From the NCBI RefSeq assembly GCF_003369915.1, contig NC_046677.1, forward strand, positions 4,092,001 through 4,156,000: a DNA stretch of 64,000 nt, written 5' to 3'. Made by a program: the position numbers and the translations under genes. Below the pieces are notes generated by a model that was given only the letters and a program-made list of their open reading frames with translations, was not told the origin of the DNA and searched no databases. Below, piece by piece: positions 1 to 10,453 of the stretch (its first letter is position 1; every line of letters starts with the position of its first letter). The stretch is from Drosophila miranda (Eukaryota > Arthropoda > Insecta > Diptera > Drosophilidae).

Positions 1-2
1 CA

Positions 3-386
3 TTCGTGAGCGGCTACAAAAATCTGTGCAAAATAGATCAGGAGTTCGAGTCCGATGTGGAATCAAAGAATGACATTGTTAAGAAATGCATATGCGAGCG
101 TCCGATGAAGCCCCTCGAGTGTAGTCGCTGCCGCCACTACTTCCGTGGACGTGTTGCCACAATATGCGAGAAGCATCCAATGGTGAGTTCTTTCCTAGGT
201 TTTTCTTTACTGTTGGTTATGGTCTAACATCACATGTGCCCATAGGAGACTTTCCTGATGGACTTTCGCCAGTGTCCCTACTGTTCGGCGAGTCGCGACA
301 AGATCAAGGCATCTGATTTGACCTGGGATCCGAGATCTGAGATCCGTAAGATAGAGAACGCTCAACTACCCGATGATTCTCTGTAA
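3..386 (+). CDS. Small cysteine-rich protein, 3' part (two exons)
   Basis: The gene enters from the left edge, so its start is missing. Exons read 3-182 and 246-386, separated by a 63-bp intron with GTGAGT donor and CATAG acceptor, phase 0, and ending in TAA at 384-386. About 106 residues are visible. They contain cysteine pairs of zinc-ribbon type: CxC, then CSRC, one isolated Cys in TICEKHP, and a final CPYC. This spacing suggests a metal-binding knuckle resembling small uncharacterised Drosophila proteins, but I cannot name the family. The C-terminal tail is acidic (ENAQLPDDSL). It lies about 590 bp upstream of the first Gr28b exon on the same strand. Function unknown. Confidence 0.75.
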
Positions 387-975
387 ATCGAGTTTGATAC
401 TCGCCAGCATCAGAATCAAGAACTGTACAATACCAAGAAACTTGTCAAAGAAAAGTAGTTTTTTTTTTAAATCGTGCGACCCAGATGAGTCTGGAGTCTC
501 TGTTGAAGTTGTGCGTGTTGTGCGGGAAACACTCTTTATTTGTTGCTGGTAAAAAGACAATCTGTAAAATTACAAATCAATATGATGATTGCCTGAATAT
601 CATACCTATTAAAACTGCAGTTCAATGATATTTTACTGTGTAGCCCATGCTCGTTCCCTTTTTTTACTGTGTGCCTATGTATAATAATGCACATTATTCC
701 TTCCACTTGAACTAAGCTCATCATATTATGAATTAATAAGTCAAGTACCCTCCTTAATTGGTGAAACGAATTAGATAACGTCGCGGGGGGGCAACGATTC
801 TATCAGGTATTGCAAATTAAACTTGTTGCCATGGCAGCCGCAGCCATACACCAACAGTGCCGTACCGAGATATGCATTTTAATCTGCGATATGGAGAAGC
901 ACTCCGGTGATAACTTAAATTAGACAGAGTCGCACAAAAGTATGCCGCGGATCGACACTTAGTCGGAGTTTACCC
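387..975. other. Intergenic, upstream of Gr28b
   Basis: AT-rich 3'UTR and spacer of the preceding gene, then the likely promoter/5'UTR of the most distal Gr28b first exon. No further coding sequence seen. No clear TATA box or AATAAA was found. Confidence 0.5.
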
Positions 976-1644
976 ATGATACGTAGCGGTTTGAAGTCAT
1001 ATCGGGCCTGTAGGCGGCGGGTGGGCGACGCGCTCATTGCCCGTGACTACTACGGAGCCATCCAGATGCTGATTGCCATTGCCTATGTCCTGGGCATTAC
1101 ACCGTTCGTGGTGGCTCACAGCGCAAAGGGGGAGTCCGGGATGCGGCAATCCTGGTATGGATTTGTCAATGCCATCTCCCGATGGGTGCTGCTCGCCTAC
1201 TGTTACACGTACATCAATCTCCACAACGAGAGCCTAATTGGCTACTTCATGCAGAATCGGATCTCGCAGTTCAGCACCCGGCTCCACAACATTTGTGGAA
1301 TTTGGTCGGCAGTCTTTACCTTCATCATGCCCCTGCTGCTGCGCCGACACCTGCAGCGATTCATCGAGGATGTTATGGAGGTGGATCGGCGCCTGGACCG
1401 GCTCCGCCACCCCGTCAATTTCAATGCGGTCTTTGGAGTAGCCACCTTGGTTTTGGCCTTGGTTGCCCTGCTGGACACCATTATTACTGTCACCTGTCTG
1501 GTGTGCCTGGCCCAGATGGAGGTGCGCGCCTCTTGGCAGCTGATCTTCATCCTGGTCTACGAACTCATGGCCATATCCATGACAATTGTCATGTTTTCTT
1601 TAATCAAGCGAACGGTTCAACGCCGCTTAAACTATCTGCATACG
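976..1644 (+). CDS. Gr28b: Gr28b alternative first exon 1 (most distal)
   Basis: Starts at ATG 976 (MIRSGLKSYRACRRR) and gives 223 residues ending LHT at an ACG|GTGAGT donor, phase 0. It matches what I remember as the first exon of melanogaster isoform A (conserved ITPF, SWYGF and NESLIGYFM blocks). It is more than 7.8 kb from the shared exons, so the primary transcript spans all other first exons and the antisense Set2-like gene. Several hydrophobic membrane segments are evident. It is the most divergent of the five in sequence. Confidence 0.88.
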
Positions 1645-4600
1645 GTGAGTAGATGTAAAGGAGGAGTTTAAACTGTGCTGATTTGTGTTGATATGGCAAC
1701 TATAAAGAAAATCTCCAAGAATGGTCCACCCATTCTTTAATTCTCTTTTGGGCTACCCTTGGCCTCGCATTACTCATCAATTTGCTCTGACATCCCCAAG
1801 CAACGTATATTGTATTTGGTTCCATTGGACCACCTATGCGCCTCGCCAGAAACTGTGTATTTATTTATTGGATGCTGGGGACCGACTCAGCTGCCCAGGG
1901 CATTGACGAACAGGCGAAGTAGAGTAGGCAGCGGGTCCGAAAGCGTAAAGATAGAATTGAAACACCGAGCGTGCCCGCTCCATAAAAAAAACACCGCCAT
2001 AGAAATGGGGTTTGGGGTCTCATGCATCATCTTGGAAATTGTATAGTCGTTGGTTGGACTTATCGCTTAAAGTATATGAAGCTATGCTATTTCTGTCATC
2101 ATATTCCACCTGTCAATCAGACTATAGTCTTAACTAACCTATGCCCATGAGAAACCCTGTGCGAAGCAAATTGAAAGAAGAAATCTGATCAGCTTATGGT
2201 AAGCAAATGGCCAGGAACAACCCCATACCTCACCCATCACACTTTCTACATAGCTAGCCCAGCCCCCTAGTACACTCGTGGATAGTTGAAGTGTGACCAG
2301 ATATGCGATTACCCGAGTGTCACACGATAATGAAGATAATGAATTGCCCGTCACGAAGCGCACATAGACAGACAACACACATGCTGGCTGGCTGGCAGCT
2401 TTCATTCTGGCCTAGCAAATGAATAAAATTCAAGGCGTCGTCGCCTTGGCCATGTTCTCTTCCAACAAGGACACGGACTCCCACACAGGGACACTTGTTG
2501 CTGCCGCCCTGCCCTGCCCTGCCACTGGCTGTTGCAAATCCCAGGCAACATCATAATGAGCTTCTGGCTGGGCATAACTTCCGCCTGCCGGCATTTGTTT
2601 TTATTTTCGCCACAGCTCCTTCCACCACTCGTACGCATCGTTTGCTCGTTTAAATTCTTCGTAGGACATCGTTATCCATTTGTGAGCCAGTTCGCATTGA
2701 CACTTTCACCCGGACGGTTGTGAACGCTCCCTGCTGTTGGCTGTTCTGTTTCCCCCTGATAGTCATGTCCACTGCGCTACGTCGGGTGCGCAAGTACTTC
2801 ATCTCATCACAGGTCTATGAGGCACTACGTCCGTTGTTCTTCCTCACATTTCTGTACGGACTGACGCCGTTCCATGTGGTCCGTCGGAAGATGGGGGAAT
2901 CCTATCTGAAGATGTCCTGCTTTGGCGTATTCAATATCTTCATCTACATATGCTTGTGCGGCTTCTGTTACATCTCATCGTTGCGGCAGGGCGAGTCCAT
3001 TGTGGGCTACTTCTTTCGCACGGAAATCTCCACCATCGGCGATCGTTTGCAGATCTTCAATGGCCTGATTGCCGGAGCTGTGATCTACACTTCGGCCATC
3101 CTGAAACGTTGCAAGCTGCTGGGAACCCTGACGATCCTTCACAGTCTCGATACGAACTTCTCCAATATTGGGGTGCGCGTCAAGTATTCCCGTATCTTCC
3201 GATATTCGATACTGGTGCTGGTCTTCAAGCTCCTCATTTTGGGTGTGTATTTTGTGGGCGTGTTCCGGCTGCTCGTCTCCCTCGATGTGACGCCCTCGTT
3301 TTGTGTCTGTATGACATTCTTCCTGCAACATTCAGTTGTTTCTATCGCGATTTGCTTGTTCTGCGTGATTGCCTTCAGCTTCGAGCGTCGTCTCAGTATC
3401 ATCAATCAGGTGAGTGTGAGGGGGCGAGTGCCTCTGGTAAATATTTACCCGCAAAAAGCCACAAAAAGCAGGTGCAGACAGCGTGACTGTCCGAGGGTAA
3501 TCGCTTTTACCATCACGTCGCTTTATTGCTCGTGCCCCAATGAAGTGAAGTGAAAATTAATTTATGTAAATCCAGGGAAACACAAGAGTGCTTTGCTGTG
3601 TATTTTTATTGGTTTAACCTGGTTGCTGCTCTTCAAAGATCGTGTGCTTTGATTTAGTTTGACATAGAGTGGAGAGGACTGACTATGAGTTATGGTCAAC
3701 AAGTGTTGCCTATTTTTGGCGGTCTGTAATGACGGCAAATGGAGGAAACTGAGTTCGTGGACTTGTGATTTGTTTTGGATGTAATTTCGTAATTGAGAGA
3801 TTGGTATATGAGTGCCGTTGTCTGGTTCCAATGATGATCTGAATCGAAGAAATTTGCTTACACTTATATTCTAGTCCTTCTTTTTATCTCTTGAGGAATC
3901 CTTTGTAATGGGCAGACCATTGGTTTAATTCTAATTGAATCGTATCAATGAGAAGGTTTCGTTGCGGAAGTAGGATTTGGTTTTAAAGGAAGGAGCAGGT
4001 ACCAGGTGCACGCAGTACACGAGGATCTATCTGCAGCTGCTCCTTCGCCTTCTTCTTCGCATGCTCGGTGGGACGTCTGATCACAATGCCTATATGGCGG
4101 CAAGGCATCCATGCTTTTCCATGCATCTTGTAATCCACGCAAGTGGTGTCCTGATCGTTCAATTCTGGGGAGCCACTGGCCCGTCTCCGTGTTGTATGAG
4201 AAGGGCAGGGAGGCTTCTCTGCCCCGTCCTGCGCCACCCTACGTTCGAATACGGATGGCCTTTGCTCCTTGCACAGTGAGCCATGGTGTGGCTGCATTGT
4301 CCCACCCGTTTCCGGGTGACGGAAAATCTCCGCCCGGGGCTGTCCTTCGGTGGGATTGTTGGCCTTCCGCTGGGTGGTGATTGAGCAGATGTTATTGTTG
4401 CCGCTCGTGCGGATGGGGAGCTTCCTAGTGCGTATCCCGGCGAAAGCGGTACTGCCCACTTTTGTCCGATTCGGGTTCGCGTTTGTTGCCGAGCCAGCCG
4501 CGGCAATTGGCTGCCTCGCAGTAGCAGGGCTGGGCAATCCTTTCGTACGGCTGGTACCGGTAGTCGAAGGTGATCTCCTCCCCTGGCATAATGCTCTTCA

Positions 4601-7600
4601 CGCTGAAGAGGCCGATTCTCAGCTCCCCGTTGACCGTCCACTTCTGGGTCTCTGCATTGGGATCGCAGCTGTGGTTCATGAAACGCGATATGTTGCCCCC
4701 CATCGTGGCATCGATGATGGCCCCACCCCGCAGCGCCATGAAGTAGTAATGCCGGTTGCGCTGCTCTGCGTAGCGATGCTGACGTCGCTCGAACTCTGCG
4801 CTGTCGATCACCTCTCCCACGTACTCCATGATGAACTCTCCGGCTGGGATCGCCAGTTCGGCTGTAATCCCACAGCCCTTCTTCTCGGTGCGGAAGACGC
4901 GACAGGGCCAGCACTGGTTCAGCTGAAAGCGTTTGTTCGTGCACCGCTCTCCGTTGGAGCACAGCGGACCACACTCGATCATCAGCATACGGTTGATGCA
5001 GCCCGATCCGCAGAACAGATACTCCTGGGACTGGGCCTCCTCATCGCCAGTGAAGTAGCAGTTGCACTCCATCTCCGCATTCTCCTGGCTCACCTGCCTG
5101 GAACATCTGTATTGGTTCTCGCGGAGCAGCTGGAACGTGAACAGGCCCTCGCTGCGCAGGAACTGCTCGTTGATGGCCTCCGTGTTGGCCAGCATCGCCA
5201 TCTGGTCCTCCATGCTGATGGACGGCGGATTGAAAGCAACGACCCTTCCCTGGCTGACCTTCGGCCTTTGGAGCTTTTGTTTGATGCGGTGCGAGCGTCG
5301 CACGCCGCCCCCGCCACCACCGTCTTCATTGTAGCTCAGAAGATTGAAAGCCGTCGGGGAGTCGTCCTGGTTAGGCCTGGCGCTGAAACAGGGTCCTGGA
5401 TAGACGGAAAGAGCTCTCATTTTAATTTTAAAATGCAATCTTTTTAGAAATGACACTATTTTCACAGACATTCCAAATATTAAATATTTCGCTCATCCCA
5501 AAGTGCTGATTGGTGCTATGGACAAAGAATTACCCATTGTCATGTGTTCAATTTCAAAAATTAAACGGTTGGTATCTTTCACCCATGAAAAAAGGTGCAA
5601 CTGGTTGAAATTGAGACACCAGGGTTGATTTCGCATCGTTTCGTATCGAAAATCATCCCTGTATCTCTACTGCGATTTAAATAAAATTATTCAACAAAAT
5701 GACATATTTACAGGCACTCCTATATTATTCTTTCTGTGATTCACCCTTTTTCAACTAAACGATTTTCAATGCAAAAATATGCAAATTCAAGAGTACTCTT
5801 AGAATCACTCGCAACATTAAAGTTTCACTTTTCTACGCATTATTTAAATCAGCCAACGAACTCAATGGAAACCATCTTAATCATACCCTTAAGTCCGATG
5901 GCACTCTTCCGCGCAAGCTGGGCGAAATCTCACCTGACAAAAGGACACAAGAACACACACACCTAATAACCATAGCAATATCCTGTTGAACAATTGACAT
6001 AAATTCATTTGAGCATTTCACGGAAACCATAAAACTCATTAGGCTTATGATGGGGGTCAATAAACGCAGAGAAAAAGGGGAGAGAACATCATTATTGGTC
6101 TCTGGTCATTCATTGATCCAAATAGAAAATATCCCCGCAGGTTGACCGACAAAGACACGCGGGAAAAACTTCCCCTGAATGTGGGGAAATCGGACCATGA
6201 CAGAGAATACCCTGGGGTAAAGATGTCCCCTGGGGAAACGCCATTAATTAAAATGCAGCAGCTTAAGCTAATAGGTTAATGGTCGGACCCCGAACGGAAG
6301 GCAGCTTGCCAAACGGCTGTCTAGACCGGGACAGTACATAAAAATGGAAAATTATTTACTTTTCCTGCTGGCCCCACCTAATGGCAGAGTTTCCTGGGAG
6401 GAGGTGCCTGGTAGAAATGCAAATCATTTGTGGTCTCTGGCGTCAGTTGCCGGGCGAAGCTCAAACGGAGCGGACACTACCAGAATCATGGAAGCGGGCA
6501 AGGATACGGATACGGTGGAAATAGAGGTCGAGTCCGGCCTGTGCCAGCCGTTGCGCCGTCGCGTGCGTCGTTTCCTCTCCGCCAAACAGCTGTACGAGTG
6601 TCTGCGTCCAGTCTTCCATGTGACCTACTGGCACGGTCTCACATCCTTCTACATCAGCAGCGACAGTGCCACAGGCCGCAAGGACATCAAAAAGACCATA
6701 TTCGGCTTTGTCAACGGGATTATCCACATAACCCTCTATGCCATCTGCTATACCCTCACGATCTTCAACAATTGCGAGTCCGTGGCCAGCTATTTCTTCC
6801 GTTCCCGCATCACCTACTTTGGGGACATGATGCAGATTGTTAGCGGCTTTATTGGCGTCACTGTCATCTATCTGACGTCCATCATCCCCAACCATCGCTT
6901 GGAGCGTTGCCTTCAGAAGTTTCACACTATGGACATGCAACTGCAGACCGTTGGCATCAAGATCATGTATAGCAAGGTCCTGCGATTCAGCTATATGATT
7001 CTGTTCTCCATGTTTATGGTGAACATTTGCTTCACCTGTGGCACCTTCTCCGTGCTGTACTCTTCGCTAGTGGCCCCCAGCATGGCATTGCACTTCACCT
7101 TCCTCATTCAACATACAGTCATCTCCATAGCCATTGCCGTTTTCACTTGCTTTACGTATCTGGTGGAGATGCGTCTGGTGATGGTAAATAAGGTAATGTT
7201 TAAAAAGGCTTTGTTTCAGTTCTGAAAAAATTGTTATATTGAGAGATCTTATATCCTTCCCATAGTGTTTAATGTCTTGATCCCCCAAAGATAGTTCGTA
7301 CTTCTTAAGCTCGTCATATCTTTGGGGAAATCCTCATCCAAAGACTGGTAAGAGATGAAGTTTATTTCAGAGGCAAAGGCAAACTACTCTTAAAGCACTT
7401 CATACGTCATACAAATTATATAGACTTGAGACTCAAACAATTCCCTCTCCTATTCTTGAAAACTATCGCCCAGTCTCTCCCACCAATTTAATAATTCCCA
7501 AATCAATCACAATACTCACCAAGAAACCTTATTACCTTGGGGTTAAACCCTTAAAGCGTGGTTCCTTATACAATTCAATTAATTTAATTAGCACGGACAC

Positions 7601-10247
7601 TGGCCATGAACCATGAACCATGAACCATGAACCCACAAGTTTTATAATTTCATAAACGCTGGCCAACAAAATGAGGGTAAAAACTGTCATTAAATAAAAA
7701 CTTGCTGAATGTGTGATGGACGGGTTTCCATTACCTGACCTGTCAGCGGCGAAGAGTAGACAACAGTTAGCCAGCCATCAAGTCCAAGGTGTGGGTATGT
7801 GGGTTCTTGGGCCATGAAAACTTTAAGAACTAATGAGAGAACTGAACTTTAGGATAAAGCTATAAAAGGAACTTGTGTCCACAGAATGGATAACAGTTGT
7901 CCGTTGCACTTGCGATGAGTGGATTTTGGCGGGAGTTGTTCCACCCGAGAGATGCCCACGGCTCGGAGCAGACGCTGCTCCTGTGCACCTTCATCCTGGG
8001 TCTGACGCCATTCCGACTCAGGGGCGAGACAGGGGCTCGACACTACCAGCTTAGCAAAATAGGGTACCTGAATGCCCTCATCCAGTTGAGCTTCTTCAGC
8101 TACTGCTTCCTCACGGCCCTCATCCAGCAGCAGAGCATTGTGGGCTATTTCTTCAAGTCCGAAATATCTCAGGTCGGGGAATCGCTCCAAAAATTCATTG
8201 GCATGACAGGCATGTCCATACTCTTCCTGTGCAGCACCATCCGGGTGCGCCTGCTGATTCACCTCTGCAATCTGATATCCCGTATTGATGGACATCTACT
8301 GGATGTGGGTGTGGTCTTCAATTATCCGGCAATCATGAGGTTGAGGCACTCGCAGCTCTTTCTGATGTCCACTGTGCAGTTGGCGTATGGAATAAGCTCC
8401 ACTTGGATGCTGCTGCGGAACGATGTGAGGCCCAGCTATCCCGCAGCTGTGGCGTTCTATGTGCCCCTGATCTTTCTGCTGAGCACTGTGATCCTGTTTG
8501 GAGCCTTCCTCCATCGTCTGTGGCAGCACCTGGAAGCATTGAATAAGGTGTGAAACTGAAACTGTAGAATAATTGAATGACATGTTTTACTGTCCTGTCC
8601 GCCGTTTGAAGCTCTTTATTTAATTAGCTGCGTATTAGTCAGGACGATTATTGGTAATCATCCCATCAATTGGGGTATAGTTCCATTTCATTAGCGTCTC
8701 ATTATTCATAGAGATTACCATCCCGCTCGGGCGAGTCAGAGTCGGAAGCTACTCAATTGGTTACGTTACTCATACGCCATGCGGCTGTTCAATCGTTTGG
8801 TTTACATGGCGCGTCCTCACGACGTCTACACCTGTTACCGGGTGACCCTGTGGCTGGCACTCTGGCTGGGCATTGTGCCCTACTATGTGACCAGCACATC
8901 CGCCGGCAGCAGCAGACTCAGTGCATCCTACTTTGGTTACTTCAACATCATCTTTCGCATGATTGTATACGTTGTGAACTTTATGTACAGTGCCCTCGAT
9001 CCTCGCTCCCTGATGTCAAACTTCTTTCTGTCGGATATCTCGAATGTGATCGATGGCCTGCAGAAAGTCAATGGAATGTTAGGCATCTTAGCCATACTCC
9101 TCATATCACTGGCCAAGCGTCGGAAGCTGCTGCATGTCCTGGCCGTATTCGATTGCCTGGAACGTGAGTCGTTTCCGCGGGTTGGGATAACCCATCACCA
9201 GGGACCTGCAGCACGGCGTATGAATCGCTTGGTCCTCGTCATGACTGGCACTATGACGGCCTATATCACTTGCAGCTTTCTCATTATCAGCATGAGAGAT
9301 GCGGGCACATTCTCCATATCCTCGGTTATTAGTTATTTTTCGCCGCATTTCATAGTTTGTGCCGTTTGCTTTTTGGCGGGCAATTTGATGATCAAATTGC
9401 GCATCTACTTGAGTGCTCTACATAAGGTTAAGATAGATCTGATTCTAAAGTTATTCATTGAAAAATTCATTTGTTGTATTTGCAGGTCCTGAAGAACCTC
9501 TCCCATCAGTGGGACTCTCACAGCTTGAAGGGAGTGGTCCAGAAGCAACGTTCCCTCCAATGTCTCGACTCCTTTTCCATGTACACAATTGTGACCAAAG
9601 ATCCGGCAGAGATTATACAGGAATCCATGGAGATACATCACCTGATTTGCGAGGCTGCCGCCACGGCCAACAAATACTTCACCTACCAACTGCTTACGAT
9701 CATATCCATTGCTTTTCTGATTATTGTTTTCGATGCGTACTATGTTCTGGAGACATTGCTGGGCAAATCGAAGCGCGAAAGCAAATTCAAAACGGTGGAA
9801 TTTGTCACCTTCTTCTCATGTCAAATGATTCTGTACTTGATTGCCATCATTTCGATTGTGGAGGGCAGCAATCGGGCCATCAAGAAGAGCGAAAAAACTG
9901 GAGGCATAGTCCACTCTCTGATGAACAAAACCAAAAGCCCGGAGGTCAAGGAAAAGCTACAACAATTTTCCATGCAGTTACTGCACTTGAAAATCAATTT
10001 TACAGCCGCGGGTCTCTTTAACATCGATAGAACTTTGTATTTTACGGTAAGTGGTTGGATAGAATAATAGAATAGTATGTATAGTATTTCACTAATTTTC
10101 ACTTATCTTCTTTAACAGATCAGTGGTGCGTTGACCACGTATCTCATCATCTTGCTGCAGTTCACATCCAATTCCCCCCACAATAGCAATGGGAATTATT
10201 ATTCTTGTTGTGAGACCTTCAATAATATAACGAATCATACAAATTAG
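976..10247 (+). CDS. Gr28b: Gustatory receptor Gr28b, whole locus
   Basis: The locus has five alternative first coding exons (976-1644, 2765-3409, 6488-7192, 7915-8547, 8779-9426). Each ends in phase 0 at a GT donor and is spliced to the shared exons 9486-10046 and 10119-10247. Predicted isoforms are about 452, 444, 464, 440 and 445 residues, normal for insect gustatory receptors (seven transmembrane segments, N terminus inside). The shared C terminus carries the Gr signature TYLIILLQF in the last membrane segment. The shared exons match Gr28b of D. melanogaster as I remember it. Known roles in melanogaster include bitter taste, warmth sensing by one isoform, and light avoidance. The first exons probably have separate promoters, so receptor N terminus and expression site would be chosen together. 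A Set2-like gene lies antisense in the introns at 4425-5471. Confidence 0.93.
1645..2764. other. Gr28b intron and promoter space
   Basis: No coding sequence supported. The stretch is of mixed composition and contains short pyrimidine-rich blocks. It probably holds the promoter and 5'UTR of the exon at 2765. Confidence 0.4.
2765..3409 (+). CDS. Gr28b: Gr28b alternative first exon 2
   Basis: ATG 2765 (MSTALRRVRKYF) is preferred over the in-frame ATG at 2720, because the extra N-terminal stretch is hydrophobic and unlike the other isoforms. It gives 215 residues ending IINQ at CAG|GTGAGT, phase 0. It contains the Gr28 blocks YEALRP, GLTPFHV and ESIVGYFFRTEIS, which are also found in the exons at 6488, 7915 and Gr28a. 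It is therefore part of the tandem exon-duplication series. Confidence 0.88.
3410..4424. other. Gr28b intron; GC-rich block 3' of the Set2-like gene
   Basis: 3410-3960 is ordinary AT-rich intron. 3983-4424 is GC-rich, unlike the surrounding DNA. On the minus strand it is open in a different frame from the Set2-like gene next door: that frame is open from 4537 to 3983, about 184 codons. It may be the decayed 3' part of the same retrocopy; see findings. Confidence 0.45.
4425..5471 (-). CDS. Set2-like SET-domain histone H3K36 methyltransferase, nested in Gr28b, single exon
   Basis: A 348-residue uninterrupted frame from ATG 5471 (an alternative ATG is at 5417). Domains in order: a basic N terminus with a run of six Gly; an AWS domain at about 136-187 (ECNCYF, CGSGCINRMLMIECGPLC, CTNKRFQ); a SET domain at about 188-305 with YVGEV (217-221), the catalytic/SAM motif NHSCDPN (266-272) and FDY (302-304); and a post-SET CYC...C (316-323). 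This order and sequence are those of Set2/SETD2, which trimethylates H3K36 behind elongating RNA polymerase II. The family's SRI and WW regions are absent: full Set2 is over 2000 residues. Lack of introns across three domains suggests a retrocopy. All core motifs are intact, so it is probably functional rather than a pseudogene. EKKGCG has Cys where human SETD2 has Trp, which I believe is shared with fly Set2. It runs antisense to Gr28b. Confidence 0.85.
   Translation of the reverse strand: MSVKIVSFLKRLHFKIKMRALSVYPGPCFSARPNQDDSPTAFNLLSYNEDGGGGGGVRRSHRIKQKLQRPKVSQGRVVAFNPPSISMEDQMAMLANTEAINEQFLRSEGLFTFQLLRENQYRCSRQVSQENAEMECNCYFTGDEEAQSQEYLFCGSGCINRMLMIECGPLCSNGERCTNKRFQLNQCWPCRVFRTEKKGCGITAELAIPAGEFIMEYVGEVIDSAEFERRQHRYAEQRNRHYYFMALRGGAIIDATMGGNISRFMNHSCDPNAETQKWTVNGELRIGLFSVKSIMPGEEITFDYRYQPYERIAQPCYCEAANCRGWLGNKREPESDKSGQYRFRRDTH
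5472..6343. other. Gr28b intron, 5' flank of the Set2-like gene
   Basis: AT-rich DNA. 5478-5560 carries copy A of a dispersed repeat (see the repeat entry). Nothing coding is supported. Around 6200-6340 it becomes GC-richer and may contain the promoter for the first exon at 6488. Confidence 0.4.
5478..5560 (+). repeat. Dispersed short repeat, copy A
   Basis: The core CGCTCATCCCAAAGTGCTGA is followed by TTGGTGCTATGGACAAAGAA. It recurs with changes at about 20487-20545 and 33055-33130. Just after the core, GACAAAGAATTACCCATTGTC is a small imperfect inverted repeat. The copy abuts the start codon of the Set2-like gene. Confidence 0.6.
6488..7192 (+). CDS. Gr28b: Gr28b alternative first exon 3
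   Basis: Start chosen at ATG 6488 (MEAGKDTDTVEIEVESG). The frame is open back to an ATG at 6344, which would add 48 residues lacking similarity to the sister exons. It gives 235 residues ending VNK at AAG|GTAATG, phase 0. Shared blocks with exon 2 are QLYECLRP, HGLTSFYI and ESVASYFFRSRI. The hydrophilic acidic N terminus of about 20 residues is longer than in the other isoforms. 'LTSFY' replaces the usual 'LTPF'. Confidence 0.87.
7605..7632. repeat. Tandem repeat (CATGAAC)4
   Basis: Four perfect copies of a 7-bp unit within a Gr28b intron, directly readable. Confidence 0.9.
7861..7868 (+). promoter_or_regulatory. TATA box for the Gr28b exon at 7915
   Basis: TATAAAAG lies 54 bp upstream of ATG 7915. 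Transcription would start about 25-30 bp downstream, near 7890, leaving a very short 5'UTR. This supports an independent promoter for this isoform. Confidence 0.55.
7915..8547 (+). CDS. Gr28b: Gr28b alternative first exon 4
   Basis: ATG 7915 (MSGFWRELFHPRDAHG) gives 211 residues ending LNK at AAG|GTGTGA, phase 0. It contains GLTPFRL and QSIVGYFFKSEIS, as in Gr28a and exon 2. An upstream out-of-frame ATG at 7886 would lie in the 5'UTR if transcription begins upstream of it. A good TATA box lies at 7861. The GTGTGA donor is weaker than consensus. Confidence 0.86.
8779..9426 (+). CDS. Gr28b: Gr28b alternative first exon 5 (proximal)
   Basis: ATG 8779 (MRLFNRLVYMARPHDVYTCY) gives 216 residues ending LHK at AAG|GTTAAG, phase 0. 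The following intron is only 59 bp (9427-9485), so this exon and the shared exons form a compact ordinary Gr gene, perhaps the ancestral one to which other first exons were added. It matches a melanogaster Gr28b isoform beginning with a PHDVYTCY block, as I remember it. Confidence 0.9.
9486..10046 (+). CDS. Gr28b: Gr28b shared exon (second coding exon)
   Basis: Begins VLKNLSHQWD after TTGCAG and ends RTLYFT at ACG|GTAAGT: 187 codons, phase 0 at both ends. It encodes the C-terminal membrane segments common to all isoforms (FTYQLLTIISIAFLIIVFDA, then FFSCQMILYLIAIISIVEGS) and the conserved TAAGLFNIDRTL block before the last transmembrane helix. It is almost identical to the melanogaster version I remember, while the first exons diverge. 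Confidence 0.93.
10119..10247 (+). CDS. Gr28b: Gr28b shared last exon
   Basis: Follows TTTAACAG and gives 42 residues with the Gr signature TYLIILLQF in the seventh membrane segment, then a short tail SNSPHNSNGNYYSCCE and onward with two adjacent Cys. Stop TAG is at 10245-10247. Confidence 0.92.
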   Translation: MSGALTTYLIILLQFTSNSPHNSNGNYYSCCETFNNITNHTN

Positions 10248-10447
10248 ATGTAAATGTATGTAGTTACGAATATACTACCAATTATGGGTGTGGAGTGAGT
10301 GCGATGGAGCCGGGGTGAAATGATATAGAATACGAGTACGTCCAGATGTTTGTGCAACTACCATGTACCAGAATATGTATTTTTTGTATGTAAATGTTTG
10401 TTCTTGTTGCTTTCAAAGTGTTGTCTATATTCCAATTAATTATTGGC

Positions 10448-10453
10448 AATAAA
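10448..10453 (+). terminator. Poly(A) signal of Gr28b
   Basis: AATAAA about 200 bp after the Gr28b stop; the first clear signal downstream. Confidence 0.6.

Larger units (their letters stand above)
7193..7914. other. Gr28b intron with tandem repeat and TATA-containing promoter
   Basis: Noncoding. It holds a 7-bp tandem repeat (CATGAAC x4) at 7605-7632 and a TATA box at 7861 just ahead of the next first exon. Confidence 0.5.

Noticed and set aside
4159-4974. 271-codon minus-strand frame overlapping the Set2-like gene
   Set aside because: Out-of-frame shadow of the SET domain, low-complexity composition.
4350-5447. 365-codon plus-strand frame
   Set aside because: Exact antisense of the Set2-like gene; that gene has clear domains, this frame none.
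6344-6487. 48-codon N-terminal extension of the third Gr28b first exon
   Set aside because: Not similar to sister isoforms; ATG 6488 gives a normal receptor start. It remains possible.
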